A DNA stretch of 64,000 nt, from contig JAWZYV010012252.1 in NCBI GenBank assembly GCA_038373885.1, forward strand, positions 558,001 to 622,000. Reading direction: 5' to 3'. The stretch is from Cheiracanthium punctorium (taxonomy: Eukaryota > Arthropoda > Arachnida > Araneae > Cheiracanthiidae). Of this stretch, positions 22,140-34,329 are shown one piece after another. Each line of letters starts with the position of its first letter. The first letter of the stretch is position 1. The notes under the pieces were generated by a model. It worked only from the letters and a program-made list of their open reading frames with translations. It searched no databases and was not told the origin of the DNA. The position numbers and the translations under genes are program-made.

Positions 22140-22859
22140 CTTATGTTGAAAAACTCACATATAAGCTAAATTTTGTATTGTTAGTTTCCATACTTTAGCC
22201 AAGGCGAAATGTTGACGTTTGTAATAACGGCATTACTTTCCAGTTCCCTTAGCACAAAATCCTGCACCGCCCTTCCCGACTCGATAACCCCATGATGCAC
22301 GAAACATTGTTTTATCCACAAAATTATTTATATTTACAGAACACGTCACGCCATTAAATGAAAACAATATTTTTTTAGTAATTACCGATAGTGTGTTAAA
22401 GTGGTTAAATAAAAATTGGTAATAAAATTATACTAACAAGTAATGGCTTAGAAAAAGTTCGACTACATAGAATGCTTTGCATACTACTATGCTCTAAAGA
22501 GTTAAGAAAAGGAAATAGGAGCTTTTGTTTTTTAAAGGTATGCGCTATAGATTGTGATTATCTAAAATAGAATTTTTCATTTTGCAAGTGTAGGACTGTA
22601 GTATCCCTGTTGGTAGGATGTATTTTAGCTTCGAATACCGTCTGTCCAAAGGCTAGATGATTCGGTAGGTGGGAAGGGGCGCGGATCCGAGAATGAAAAT
22701 AACTAGAAAGATCTATAATGTTGTCTATAAAAAGAACACTGTATAAATAAAACTCAAACATTATAAATAAGTAAAATAACCAGGTTATACAGGCAGAACA
22801 TCAAAAAGTCCTCCGGTATCAAAAATGTCCTACTAAGATCCTTCCATTTTTTTCGAATG
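22140..22859. other. No feature recognised
   Basis: AT-rich spacer; a 67-codon minus frame at 22558-22761 has no known domain. Confidence 0.4.
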
Positions 22860-23760
22860 AAAATTTATAGCACTAAAGTAAACACATAAATCGGATCTAC
22901 TTTTAACAAAACCATTGCCACGTACTTTATTAATTTTCAATTTATTTTTCTTAAATTTTGCTCGGGATCAATTACTATATTGACTCTCTGTGTGTGAAAG
23001 AATCTGCAATTCTGTTAGCTACCGAAAGAAGAGGGCACGATTTGAAAGAACCATGGTGCATTCATTGATTTGATTGCAGCTTGTGAACACTCGATGCGAA
23101 ACAGATTTTTTTTATTGAAGCGCGTTAGTGATTGATATTTTGTTGCTAAATCATTCTTCAATGTGAGCTCTGAAACAAGATTTATCAGTTCTTCTTTTTT
23201 CCACCCCTGTTGAAGAGACAAAATTGAAGCAAATTACTCAGGCATCAATAATTTTTTCCCATAGCATCACTTTTTACTGAAAAAAAAGATTTTCTGAAGA
23301 ATATTAAAGAAATAGAGATGGATGCAACCAATCCTACAATAAAGGGTTTTTGTTTTAAGCTTGAGTTTTTCCGTGACACAGAGTAACATACGGCTCTTGA
23401 TTACGGTAAAGAATATTAAAATTTATGTTGCATGACCAAGAAAACATTGGCGAAGTTTTCACAAAATATGGTGGGTTTTATTCTCGAACGGAAAAAAGAT
23501 ACATTTTCAGAAGAAAGGTCTTGATATCATCCATGTTCAAAGACTTTGACAGATATTTTATGTGCTGCGCAGGGGTACGAATGTCATGTCTCTGGAATTA
23601 AGTCTCTCGTCCCACTTGGAATCAGCATCTTTTAATACCAAGTGCCAGGTAAAATGTTGATCAACTTTAAGAAGCATACCCGCCCATGTCATGGTGTTTG
23701 ATAAATAAGTTCGATGTACACTCCTTAAAAGTGAAATTTCATTACCAAGAAATAATGCAT
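22860..23760. repeat. Long repeat L, copy L3
   Basis: Aligned block by block with L2: GAATCTGCAATTCTGTTAGC near 22999, TTTGAAAGAACCATGG, CATTCTTCAATGTGAGCTCT, TTGATATCATCCATGTTCAA near 23521, and TCATGTCTCTGGAATTAAGT near 23585. The order matches; the sequence is clearly diverged. Confidence 0.78.
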
Positions 23761-23950
23761 GTATCGTCATGCAAATTTCAGGAGCGATAGTGGAGAGATG
23801 GATATGCAAATGATTAAAAAACAGACGAATAGAATCATTATAAACCAATTTATTCAATATCTAATGTCCTCACCTCGGGCAGATATACAGGCCTGAATCC
23901 GGTGAAGCATGATATACACTGATAATTGTCTAATCTTTGTCAAGTAACAT

Positions 23951-24130
23951 CATAGGTGCCAAGTAATCCGGAACATAATTAACCACTTTTTGTATACCGT
24001 AAATTCTTTGAATATTTTTACAAAGTAATAGCTAGATCACTAACGTAACTCGGGCGTTCTGCCATATTTTATACAGAAAATCGCCGTTCACAAAAAGGGG
24101 TTATTTATTGCGTGATACTTGGCACTTATG
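23951..24130. mobile_element. MITE family C, copy C7
   Basis: A 180-bp foldback, ends CATAGGTGCCAAGTAATCC and TACTTGGCACTTATG, with a perfect 6-bp duplication TAACAT at 23945-23950 and 24131-24136. Confidence 0.88.
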
Positions 24131-24139
24131 TAACATCCA

Positions 24140-25035
24140 TGGCTGTGCGTAGATCATGGATGGCTTACGCCAGTGGTCCACGGATCTTGTCGCGTCCAAT
24201 GACATCCCACAGATGCTTGATGGGGCTGAGATCTGGAGAGGCTGATGGCAAGGGAAGGATGTGAAATCCGGTGGGGCGGTTAAGAGTTTGCGTTGCTACA
24301 TGCGGCCAGGCATTGTATTGTAGGAATACCGTGTTAGGTGCGCCCGGCATCAAAGACAGAACAACAGGCTTCACATCTTGTGTGAAGTAGGGGTCCGCTG
24401 TCAAACTGTCCTCAATGTGTACCAGTGGTATCCTATGTTCAGATATTATGCCACCCCAACCATGATGACCGGTGTAGGAGCGGCATGACGCTCGGTGAAA
24501 TGGGCTGGTTCACAGCGTTCTCCGGGTCGCTGTCATTAAAGTCAACGGCCGTCATTTCTCCATAGACAGAAACGTGACTCATCCGTGAACCATATTCGAT
24601 GCCATTCGATGGTCCACTTATGATGTCGATGTCACTACGCCAGGCGTCTGGACTTGGGTTGAGCGGTCGTCGGTACCCCTGTTGCTGATACCCGCTCACG
24701 TAACCGTACGTCACGCAGGCTGTTGCGTATGGTTTGAATGCACACAAATCCGCCTGTTGCTCTAGGAAACCGGCTTCAGACGTCACGTGCCGTTGCGAAA
24801 AGGGTCTGGAATAGTCAACTGAATACGCCTGCGTGTACGCTCTCGAATACGCCTGTCTGTGCGCTCTAACGTGCACCTTTGTGCACCACATCCTCTTTGG
24901 CGTGCACGTAGATTTTCCTGAATCCGTCGTGTGACACAACGTTGGATGGCACTCACATTGTGGCCCACACGAGTTGCTATTGTGACCAGTAACAAACCAA
25001 GTTCGTGAAGTTCGATAATATGATCACGTTCCCCG
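24140..25035 (-). pseudogene. Tc1-family transposase, second lineage, dead
   Basis: Minus-strand reading from about 25030 gives the HTH portion (LLVTIATRVGHNVSAIQRCV), then a decayed linker. Near 24580 comes WFTDESRFCLWRNDGR with catalytic D1. HAAPTPVIMV follows near 24470, then SLTADPYFTQDVKPVVLSL. The D2 site reads LQYNAWPH (aspartate replaced by tyrosine) and the E site reads SPDLSPIKHLWD (glutamate replaced by lysine). Several frameshifts separate these blocks. Both losses make it catalytically dead independent of the frameshifts. It is a different Tc1 lineage from the copy at 1 kb. I could not find its terminal repeats. Confidence 0.88.
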
Positions 25036-25339
25036 GTTGCTAACTCATGGTATTTACCTCACCGACGTCTCAGAGGTACTTCCTACGATTCTTTGAAAGC
25101 GCAAATGCTACGCAATACCTCAGATGATATTTATGAGAAGGGAAAGTTGCTGGCCCTATTAGCTCAAATATGAGTAACACGGGATCATACGCGTTCACAA
25201 ATTTAATCAATTGCATACCCATCTCAAGATTATCGCTCCTGAACTTTGCATGACGCAACGTGCATTATTTCTTGGTGTTGCAATTTCACTTTTCAGGAGT
25301 TTATTTAGACTGTACTCGCTAAAGTCCGTTGCCATCCCA
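25036..25339. other. No feature recognised; may hold the 5' end of the Tc1 relic
   Basis: No inverted repeat partner was seen for this segment. Confidence 0.35.
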
Positions 25340-26080
25340 ATAATTTCTGAACGGCAAGATCTATAGTCATAAAGTAGGGTCTAGATATAGTAAAGTTTCG
25401 ATGATTTACGGAAGAACACCGCTTATAGCGCCTCCTGGAGGCTAAATGGGGGAGTTAGCATTCTTTTCTAAAAAGGATCCGAGATACAGCAAAAAGTCAA
25501 TTAAAAAGTTGTTCAACATCATCGATATAGTGAGAGAAGACACCTTAATTCGCACATCTTCTCCAACGGCTCTTAATGACCTAGTGAAATGATTACTTAT
25601 TTTATTCTAAAACGCCGTATTCACTCAGCACACTGAGACAGTTTATTCCACTGATCCGGTAAAGCACAGTTAAACATTTATCAGATACAAAAATATCGTA
25701 TTCTAGAAACTGTTCCCCATGATTTTTGTTTAAAAAATTTATGACACAAAAAAGAAACAATAAAATGGCTGTTTACACAAAATTGCTTCCACGTATTTTA
25801 TTCTTTTTCTTATATTTTGGAAATCAGCGTCATTAATAATTGTCTGTCTGAAAGAGTTTGCAGTTTTGTCAGCTTTCGACAAGAGAGGGCATGATTTCAA
25901 CGAGGCTTGTAGTGTTCATTTCATTCAAGCTTGTTCATGCACGATCAATGAACACTCGATTAGTAACAGAATTAATCCCTATTTTCACCTAAGTACAAGT
26001 TTTGTATTTGAGGACATGAACATAAGACAAGGATCGAATTATAAGACAGCTAAATGATATTGCCTTGTAACATAGCGTTG
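25340..26080. repeat. Long repeat L, copy L4 (partial)
   Basis: Recognised from GTCTGTCTGAAAGAGTTTGC near 25841, GAGAGGGCATGATTTCAACG near 25884, and GAACACTCGATTAGTAACAG near 25950, in the same order as L7 at 62.85-62.98 kb. The 3' blocks are missing. Confidence 0.65.
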
Positions 26081-26149
26081 TGTGTCACATTTTATAGCTC
26101 TTAGTTGGCAAAACCCACTTTCAGTTACACGAAGTAGAATTGTGAAAAT

Positions 26150-26375
26150 TTTCTGGAAGTGTATCTACGCACAACATCGTTTGAATAGTTTGAGCTAGGA
26201 AATTTAATTTAACGAAAAATGTGGATTTTTACCCATCAATATATATATATATATATATAATATGATAAAGAAATATATTGTAATGAATCATTTATATGAG
26301 AAAGGTATTTTAATTATCTTTAACTTAAGATATTCGCTAATACTTATTTCATTCACCAGAAATTTCAAACAGTTT
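26150..26375. repeat. MITE family A, interior fragment, with an AT microsatellite
   Basis: Retains TTTTCTGGAAGTG, GAGAAAGGTATTTTAATTAT and TTCACCAGAAATTTCAAACA from the A interior, without terminal motifs. An (AT)n run of about 22 bp lies at 26239-26261. Confidence 0.6.
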
Positions 26376-28278
26376 TCGGTCGTGATTCTGAAACTTTAGA
26401 CTCCTGGCCTTCATTCGTCGCTAGGTGGCGCTTATGTAATTAATCTTTAAATTAAATTGGGGTTTTCAGCGGGTGCTTTACAGTAACGAAATCTGCTAAC
26501 TCCTTTCGATTGGTTAAATGAACAGGTTACTTCCGACACATTTATTGGCAACACTTTTAATACCCGAGCGCCTCTCTGTAGTCACTAAAAAACCAGCTAC
26601 AGCTAAACAGCTACTCATACCAAACTATCAGAGCCTCTCTATGTACTGCCGCGAGCTTGCTTACTACAGCATTGCACGGTCGTTCCGAAGTAACTTTCTA
26701 AAATTGCTTTGACACTCAAACTACTCTTTAAATTTACATTTAAACATAAATATAAATATTATTGGCTGTATTCATTAAGGTACTTGACATTTATTATCAC
26801 TAACGAGAATAGTGGACACTGAAATAAAGAGACCGCACGAAAAGTACAGACTCAAGTGGTATAATTACGACCAGCGGGATTTTTTAAATATCTATAAATG
26901 ATAACTTTCTCAAAAATATTTTGCATAGAGCTTATAATATATTTTCTTTATAGGTATCTTGTATCATCGATTTTAAGCATTTTTAAGGTAGCAAAAATTG
27001 AAAAACAGTGTCGAAATTTCAATAAACGGGTTTGATAGTTCTGCGTTCAAAGTTGTTTGACGCAAGGAAAAAAACAGGCAAACTAACTGTATTAAAATTT
27101 AAATTAGAAATGTGTTCTAGAGCTTCGATCGTTAGAGCCTGATCATTTTTATGTTTATAAATCCTTGGTTGTAAATGCCCCAACACTATTGAAAAATTGT
27201 GGTCATCAGAACCATAAATTAAACAAAATAGAAGAAGCTATTCAGGCCTTGAAAAGCACATACTTGTCTCGTATCTGTTAAAAAACATAAAAAAAGAATT
27301 GTAAATTATTAAATGACTATTAAATCTCTGTATATTCCTTAATAATTGGCTACTGTCTATTATTAAAAGTAATCCGACTTTCCAGAGTGCACTTTCTAAT
27401 AACGAAATCTGAAAACACCTTTTGATTGGTTAAATGAATAAATTACGAACACATTTACTGGCGAAACTTTTAATACCCAAACTACTCTCCAGAGATCTCG
27501 AATTATCGCCACGCTACACCTGAACAACAGGCCAGGGATCTCTAAGACCGAGCTCGTACGATCGGGCGGGTTAGAAGTTTACGTTTTTCTTGCTTTTTAG
27601 TCAATAAAATACAATTGCTGAAAAAAAGCAAAAGCAAACTTTACACTCTGAAAAATTTGATTTTAAATACTTCTTTCTGCTACATATAATACCTTTAACT
27701 GAATTTAAATTCGCAGGAAATAAAATCGAACTCGAAAAGAAGTCATCACAGCCTCTCAATCAATTGCCGCGCACTTGCGTATAACACCAGCGCACGGTCG
27801 TTCTCGATCTACGTACTAAAGCAAATGCAGAAACTGACAAAGCACATTCATTTAAAATTATATTTAAAAATGCGTATAAATATTACTGGTTGTATTCATT
27901 AACGTATTTGACATTTATTATCTGTCAATAGTGGACACTGAAATAGCGAGACGACATGAAAAGTACAGGCTCAAGTGGTATAATTACCGAGATTGGAGTT
28001 TTAAAATATCTATAAATGATAAACTTTCTCAAAAATATTTGACATAAAGTTATAATGTATTATCATGAAATGTATCTTTTATCATTGATATTAAACATTT
28101 TTTAGGTAGGAAAAATTGAAAAACACCCACTCTGACAAAATTTCAATAAACGAATTTGATGTTAGTAATGTGTTTTAGAGCGCCCGTCATTTTTATTTTC
28201 AGTAACATTCTTAAGGATTTTTAAATCTTCGGTTGTAATTATCGCATGGATATTGAAAAATTGGCGTAGTTACGACTA

Positions 28279-28461
28279 CATAGCTGCCAACGTTGACGGA
28301 ATTTAACTAACCACTTTTTGTAAACAGTAAATTTTGTTAAATACTTTTCAAAATTGACAACGCGGTAATACGCCTGAACTCAGAACCTGTTCTCTATTTT
28401 AGGCCGGAAACTGCTGCTGAGAAAAAGTGGTTAATTATATTCCGAAAAGTTAGCAACTGTG
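28279..28461. mobile_element. MITE family C, copy C8, in a T-array unit
   Basis: A 183-bp foldback; ends CATAGCTGCCAACGTTG and AAAAGTTAGCAACTGTG, inner arms TAACTAACCACTTTTTGT and AAAAAGTGGTTAATTATA. Flanks CGACTA and CGACCA give a 6-bp duplication with one mismatch. The sister unit near 30076 reads straight through (TTACGACCATACATAA), an empty site. Confidence 0.9.
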
Positions 28462-28699
28462 CGACCATACATAAAAGCAGTAGAAAAAGTTATTCTGGCC
28501 TTAAAAAAGCGCATGTTTGCCTCTTATCAGTTAAAAAGCATCGAGAAAAAATAACTACAAACGATTAGACGATTATCAAATCTCTATATATTCCGTAGTA
28601 ATTGTAGACTTTAAAGTAACTCGAGTTTTCAGAGTATGCTTTCTAATAACGATACTTAGGAACGCCTTTCGATTGGTTAAATGAATAACACAACAGTCA

Positions 28700-28852
28700 C
28701 CATGGCGATTTTATCGGAAGACTTTGCGATACCACTTATTTTTACTTACAAATTTATGCGTAAAATAAGTCCAAATATTTAATGGAATATAAAACTGTCT
28801 AGAAATTGTGGTGGGAAATCTCCCGGAGAAAGCCGGAGACTTTGCAGCTCTG
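28700..28852. mobile_element. MITE family B, copy B6 (left end decayed)
   Basis: Right arm GTGGTGGGAAATCTCCCGGA, then GACTTTGCAGCTCTG; left arm reduced to TTTTATCGGAAGACTTTGCG. It interrupts a T-array unit that sister units show uninterrupted. Confidence 0.75.
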
Positions 28853-28976
28853 TTAGTGGCAAAACTTTTAATGCCCAAGCTCGTCTCCAAACATCTCAAA
28901 CAAACGACAATTTAAAGCTGAACAGCACGGTACTCTAAGCTGCCAGAGACTCTCAATGAATAGCAGTGCATACAGC

Positions 28977-29404
28977 CAACACCTCCTAGATATACAATTC
29001 CTGAGAACAGAAACTTTTACGTCATCACTAGGTCCACTAAAATGACGACATCACACATTTATTTTCACAAAGTAAAAGTATTCAAAGTTTGTGGTGAATT
29101 TACTCCCGCAAAAAACATTTTAATGATTTAAGATAAAAAATTTAATTTTACTATCAATAGGAAATTTTAACTATCACTAATTAGATAATATGATATAGAA
29201 ATAGATCATAATAAATTATTTTTTATCAGAAAGGTATTTAAATTTTTATCTTCAACTTAAGATATGTCTAAAATTTGTATCGCTCACCAGAAATTTTAAA
29301 TAGTTTTACTTTGTGAAAATAAAGCTGTGATGACGCCATCTTAGAAGACCTAGTGATGACGTAAAAGCTTCTGTTCTCTGGCCTTCTCTATCTAGGAGGT
29401 GTTG
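28977..29404. mobile_element. MITE family A, copy A5
   Basis: Best-kept termini of the family: CAACACCTCCTAGATATA to TATCTAGGAGGTGTTG, 428 bp, with a perfect 7-bp duplication ATACAGC at 28970-28976 and 29405-29411. It belongs to the A2 sub-type. Confidence 0.95.
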
Positions 29405-29416
29405 ATACAGCATTGC

Positions 29417-29596
29417 CAAAGCTGCAACACTTCCTGTCATATAATTAACCAAGTTTTTTAAAAATCATTTTTATCGTAGAAAATAGTGAATTTATTTAGT
29501 TTAACGCATGATTCGGTTACTTTATTGCAGAATATGCACAAAATAATCTGTTTTCAAAAATTCGGTCATCAGATGCCCGAAATTGTTGCAGATATG
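29417..29596. mobile_element. MITE family C, copy C9, 12 bp from A5
   Basis: Ends CAAAGCTGCAACACTTCC and GAAATTGTTGCAGATATG, inner left arm ATATAATTAACCAAGTTTTT. Perfect 6-bp duplication CATTGC at 29411-29416 and 29597-29602. Its left duplication abuts that of A5. Confidence 0.82.
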
Positions 29597-30260
29597 CATT
29601 GCACAGAAGCTCTGGAACTTTTTTTTATGCAATCCTGACAGAAGTACCTCCATTTTAAACTTACATTTAAAAATAAACATTAATATTACTGGTTGTATCC
29701 ATTAAAGTATTTAGCGCTTATTATCGTTCAATAGTGGACGCCGAAACAGCGGGACGACAGGAAAATTGCAGGGTCAAGTGGTCTACGACCAGTAGGATTT
29801 TTGAAATATCTATAAATGATTAACTTTCTTAAAACTATTTCGCATAAATCGTATAGTGTATTTTCATGATAGATATATTTTATCATCGATATTAAGTATT
29901 TTTAAGGTAGCAACAATTGAAAAACAAGAATGCTGTAAAAATGTTTATAAACGGGTGTTTGATGTTAGTTATGTGTTTTAGAGATTCTTTTATGTTTTTA
30001 TGTTTTGTAACATAATTAGTTATTATTAAATCCTTCATTGTAATTACCCCAAGATTATTGAAAGACTGGGGTAATTACGACCATACATAAAAACACAGTA
30101 GATAAAGTTATTCTGGCCTAAAAAAGCACATACTTGTCTCGTGTCACTGAAAAAGCATGAAGAAAAAATAATTATAGAATATTAAATCTTTATAAAATCC
30201 CCTGTTCCAATTATATTATTGAAAATTTCTATTGCTTAAAGCTTACTGTCATGGCCTGCG

Positions 30261-30673
30261 GAATGATGAGAAGTAAGTCCAAGAATTTAAGATTATGACA
30301 GATAAGAAATAGAAAAAAGATGATTTAGACAGTGGGCATTTTTGAAAACAAAAAACTATTTTTTCAAAATTAAATAATAAAAAACACGACATATACGGAA
30401 GAGTAACATTTAGTCGGACGTTATTTTTATTTCTGTATTTTGAATTTATTTTCCATCCTAAAAGTTCAAGACATTAATTGAAATAATTCCGTTCATTTTT
30501 TTAAACGATTCTCAGAGTCAATGTGTTTGCTTTTATAAAACAGAGAGACTCTCAATGAGTCTTCAACCTTTACGAAATATAACTATCCATTTTTTGTGAA
30601 CAGTAACTTTCTTCTTAAAGTATAAGGAAGCCCCACGCAGGAGTCGTCAGGGTTTCTGAATAAGCACCAAATG
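30261..30673. other. Mostly unassigned; a family C left-arm fragment near 30569-30640
   Basis: The fragment reads CAACCTTTACGAAATATAAC, then TATCCATTTTTTGTGAACAG, and is cut off before the right arm. Confidence 0.4.
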
Positions 30674-30821
30674 CAGAGCTGCCAAGTCTCTGGCTTTTAT
30701 CGGGAGATTTTCCACCACTAATTTTTGCTTAAAATATGTCCAAATATTGAATGTAAAATAAAGCTATCTAAAAATTGTGGTGAGAAATCTCCCGAAAAAA
30801 GCTGGAGACTTGGCAGCTCTG
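30674..30821. mobile_element. MITE family B, copy B7
   Basis: A 148-bp foldback, ends CAGAGCTGCCAAGTCTC and GAGACTTGGCAGCTCTG, flanked by a perfect 6-bp repeat CAAATG (30668-30673, 30822-30827). Confidence 0.9.
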
Positions 30822-31329
30822 CAAATGAACAAACTGTTGTGGGCAATAGGCAATTGCACTCCGTCGCGGTTAGAGATTTAGCATTCAGCTCATGCCGGCA
30901 GCGCGAACTAGAAGTCTGCGCCACACGGAAATTCACTGTGGCAACGTAACGACCTCAGAAACTCGGCGGCGCGGTAAAATTTTCGAAAATGTTACCACTA
31001 AAATAAGATTATTTTTAAGACTAGTATGAAGACTAGAATTTTTATGAATGCTAGTCTTGAGTATGATGTGCGATTACGTCCAGTTAGCTACACGTGGGCT
31101 GTAGGCCGAGGTGCGGGATGTAGAAATCACGATTGTGTACGGGCTAGGACGGGCTCAATTATATTTATCTTTAATTTGCACAAACGGCAAAATTTATGAT
31201 ATTTCATCAATGAAGTAAACGACTTTTATTTTTCTATAAGCCGAAATTTCGGGCTCAGGCTCCGACTTAAATAATATCGCTCAAGCGGGCTCGAACTAAA
31301 AGTCCTCGGGTTCGACTTAAAAATAAGCC
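30822..31329. other. Relatively GC-rich relic of unknown origin
   Basis: 31090-31320 repeats CGGGCTC/CGGGCTA words (near 31139, 31152, 31253, 31288), which recalls the ends of some hAT elements, but no inverted pair or duplication is evident. Confidence 0.3.
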
Positions 31330-31515
31330 CGAACTCATCTGTAGCGGGGCCCTCCGTGAGGGTCTTTCTAAGGTGTACTATTCTGTATATCTTATAAGTT
31401 TTGGGGGAAACCACGGAAAACTACGAACGGTTAGGTCGGTGGACGCTACCTGGTTTTGAACCTTCCGTCTCCCAGTTCAGAGCGCAATGCGCTCGGCCTC
31501 TGGTTCGAGAGTATT
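31330..31515 (-). mobile_element. tRNA-derived SINE (family S5)
   Basis: In minus-strand sense the head reads GAGGCCGAGCGCATTGCGCT (A box) and GAAGGTTCAAAACCAGG (B box). Then comes CCGTGGTTTCCCCC, a module often seen in arthropod SINEs. The 3' end and duplication are unclear. Confidence 0.65.
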
Positions 31516-32867
31516 AGCTTGCCGTTGTGGTACACTTTAAAAATATTTCTACTGCAAAACTGAAGCTATATAGATTTTATCAAAATTGGATAGGTTTATG
31601 TTGTTTATGTAGCACATTCACGATCCATTTAGTTATGAATATGCAATTGATTCATTATTTGCTTTTAAGCGTTTTTTTATTCTTTTTTTTCCTCCAAAAC
31701 CTTCTCATGAACCATTCCACCTATAATGTTTTTTACGTATAATGCAATGTTTAAACAGTTTTTAACCCTTGTGTCAAAAACCGGGGACTAAAAGAAATTA
31801 TTCTTGAGGGTACAGCATTTTTTTTGCAGAAGACTTTAACATAAGTATTTAGGTCTGCCTTATTGAGGTCTACCTGGCAGCTTATAAGGCATTTCCATTA
31901 TGGCCGTGGTTCAAAGAGATACTTACAATATTAATTACGGGTGAAATTTGAAAAGATATTACTGAAATCATTCCTTGAAGCTAAAAGCCAAAAAGTTGGT
32001 GTATTTTAAGCAAGTCCAAAAAGTTTCTAAACAAGATAAAGGCAAAATTTTAAAAGTGAAAATAATAAGCTTTAATTGAAATTTAATGTTTTGGAAGAAA
32101 CTTAATATTTTAAGTATCAATATACATAAATTTTAAATGCATCTTGAGTACATTATTAACTAAACAATTTAAATATACACTACGGAACAGGCCAAACAAT
32201 TTCGGGCTAGTGGCACTGTTGATCCAAATGAAATTAGGCCTCGCACTCGCTAGATAACTCATCATTTCGATGGCTTATCCTGATACTAATTTTGATAACG
32301 TAACTTAAAAAACTGTACATTATTGTGAAAATAAAATGAAAAGATTAAATGATAAACTCTAAATTAAAATAAAACGTCGGAAAAAAGAACGCGCTAACGC
32401 AAAAGCATTAACCATACCACGTTGTAAACGAACAATGTAAAAACATGAAGGGATGGCAAACGAAGGAAGTTCGATTTTTTCGACTACATTCGATTTAGTC
32501 GTTTCGCCGATCTCCGTGTCAGTAGTTGCGCATAGTTACATGTTTAAACTGCTATAAAAGGGCTTTATAACTATTGTATTGACATGATTTTGTTTTATTT
32601 TAAAGCTAATGATTTAAAGATTCATATTTAACAAAAAAAAGAAAAGAAATGTTTTGGTGACTTATTTTTGGGAGAAATGAAGTCCATTGTTGCCTTCATT
32701 GAACAGAGTACTCAAGCATGTACAAAAGTATAATTTAATAAGAAAGTAGAGTTCAACTTTAGAAAAAATATTTCCAGGAATAAATAGTAAAAGTAACAGA
32801 TGAAGCGAGAATACAGCATCATGACAATTTTTATAGGTTTTCATTTTGATTGTGAAATGATGCACTA
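31516..32867. other. 1.35 kb AT-rich spacer, nothing recognised
   Basis: Frames of up to 71 codons are low complexity; no repeat ends found. Confidence 0.4.
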
Positions 32868-33025
32868 CAGAGCTGTACCCGGAAAAGAAATTCGGGGGGG
32901 GGGAGACCAAATGGTGAAAAAGTCTAAATTTTTCACAAAAAGGCCTCATCATTATTGTTTTATTAACAAAATTTTAAATTTCGGGGGGGGAACGGACCCC
33001 CCCGCCCCCACTGGGTGCGGCCTTG
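32868..33025. mobile_element. hAT-like MITE, 158 bp
   Basis: Ends CAGAGCTGTACCCGG and CTGGGTGCGGCCTTG, imperfect inverted repeats, with poly-G near the left end and G then C runs near the right. Perfect 8-bp duplication ATGCACTA at 32860-32867 and 33026-33033. The 133-codon plus frame here is accidental. Confidence 0.85.
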
Positions 33026-33379
33026 ATGCACTAGTATTTTCTGAAAAACTTTTAATGTTAGCTTTAATTCCTTTTATTTATCTTATCTCATTTATTCATA
33101 AAGAAGCAACTATTCAGCCCGCTTCATTCTTGATACTTATAAAAGATATTATTGCAATCTATAAATTTTTGTACTGTACACATGATATGAAAAAAAATTA
33201 AGTAAATAAATCCTAATTTGCATTATTTATTTTTTCAATCTCAAACTATTACGACTGATATAAAATTATACATCCATTAAAATATTTAATGTAGTAAAAA
33301 CATCTTATTCATAAAAAAAACACAAGTTATCTTAGATAAAAGCATTGATTAAAATATTATTGCAGAATTACGCCAAAAA
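33026..33379. other. No feature recognised
   Basis: AT-rich spacer. Confidence 0.4.
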
Positions 33380-33715
33380 ACTCAAAATTTTGTATAACTT
33401 TTTTCTGCAGAATTTTTAAAACCAAAAATTGACTATTTGCATTTTTTTTTAACTGTAATCTTTCTGTAAAATGTCTGTTGACGAATTTTGACAGCTGCAA
33501 AAATAATCTACAGATATTTTGAAGATAAATTTGAATCTGCGAATTTCTCTTTAGATTCTTAAGAAAAATGTCTGTCGTTTTGAGATATTCAAAATATCTG
33601 TAAACAATCTGCAGAAATTTTGAAGATAAGGTTCAATCTCTAAATTATCATAAAATTTCAACAGAATGTCTGAAGAATATGGCATTTTCTGAAGAAAATC
33701 TTAAGATTATTTTTA
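33380..33715. repeat. Minisatellite, period about 97 bp
   Basis: AATGTCTG recurs at 33470, 33567 and 33665. Between occurrences the same ordered words appear (CTGCA, then TTTTGAAGATAA, then AATCT, then TTCTTA or similar). About 2.5-3 diverged copies. Confidence 0.6.
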
Positions 33716-34329
33716 GTGGTGGGGGGGGGGCATGGTATTTTAATCATTTCTCATTAAGCCTACGCAAAATTGCTTTGACCTCTCGTTATTTACTCTGAAC
33801 TAAGCATATCCCTTTAATTCCTTTTGGGAAACATTATTGTTGGGTTTTTATGCGTTATGCTTTCCTGTATCATTACTGAATATCCAAGGTACTAAAGGTA
33901 CCCATTATTGTCTCTCGTGTACCTACCGATGGTAAATGATTATTATGACAAATATAATCAAACATAATAATAATAATTCTTATCATTATGAATCATTTAT
34001 TTTTCTTTTAATTATTTATTATTAATGATTATTCGAGTCGTGCAGTAGGTTATTACTTTATTATAAAATCGGAAAGAGGTAATGAAACAAACGGAGAGCA
34101 TAGATATTCGATGTGGGTATCGTGGAACCTGGTTTTTTAGAAATACGCGAAGCGTTTGGTCATTGACGCTAAGGTTAAAGCAATCAAATTACGCCGTTGA
34201 CTCAAAAAATTTAAAATTGCATCTTTACAAGTAATTAGCGTTAAAAAGTACCCAGAAAAAAATAAGCAGTTTAAAGTTTAGGTACTTTTTTTTTTAATGT
34301 TCTGAAGCCGATTGTACGCCGCGGTGTAA
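33716..34329. other. No feature recognised
   Basis: Starts with a poly-G tract (33720-33730); otherwise AT-rich. Confidence 0.4.

Larger units (their letters stand above)
26460..30260. repeat. Degenerate tandem repeat, about 1.0-1.1 kb units (T array)
   Basis: Three diverged units lie head to tail. One marker, TCTATAAATGAT plus an ACTTTCT-type run, occurs near 26893, 28011 and 29813. Another (TTTCGATTGGTTAAATGAA) occurs near 26504, 27420 and 28667. Net of inserted MITEs the spacing is about 1.0-1.1 kb. Units contain the same GCACGG and ACTGGTTGTATTC landmarks as the 37-58 kb satellite, so this is an older array of the same family. No coding potential. Confidence 0.75.

Noticed and set aside
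26239..26261. AT microsatellite as a feature of interest
   Set aside because: A short simple repeat expected at this base composition.
32800..33201. 133-codon plus-strand frame
   Set aside because: It runs through a hAT-like MITE including its G and C runs; no conserved protein features.
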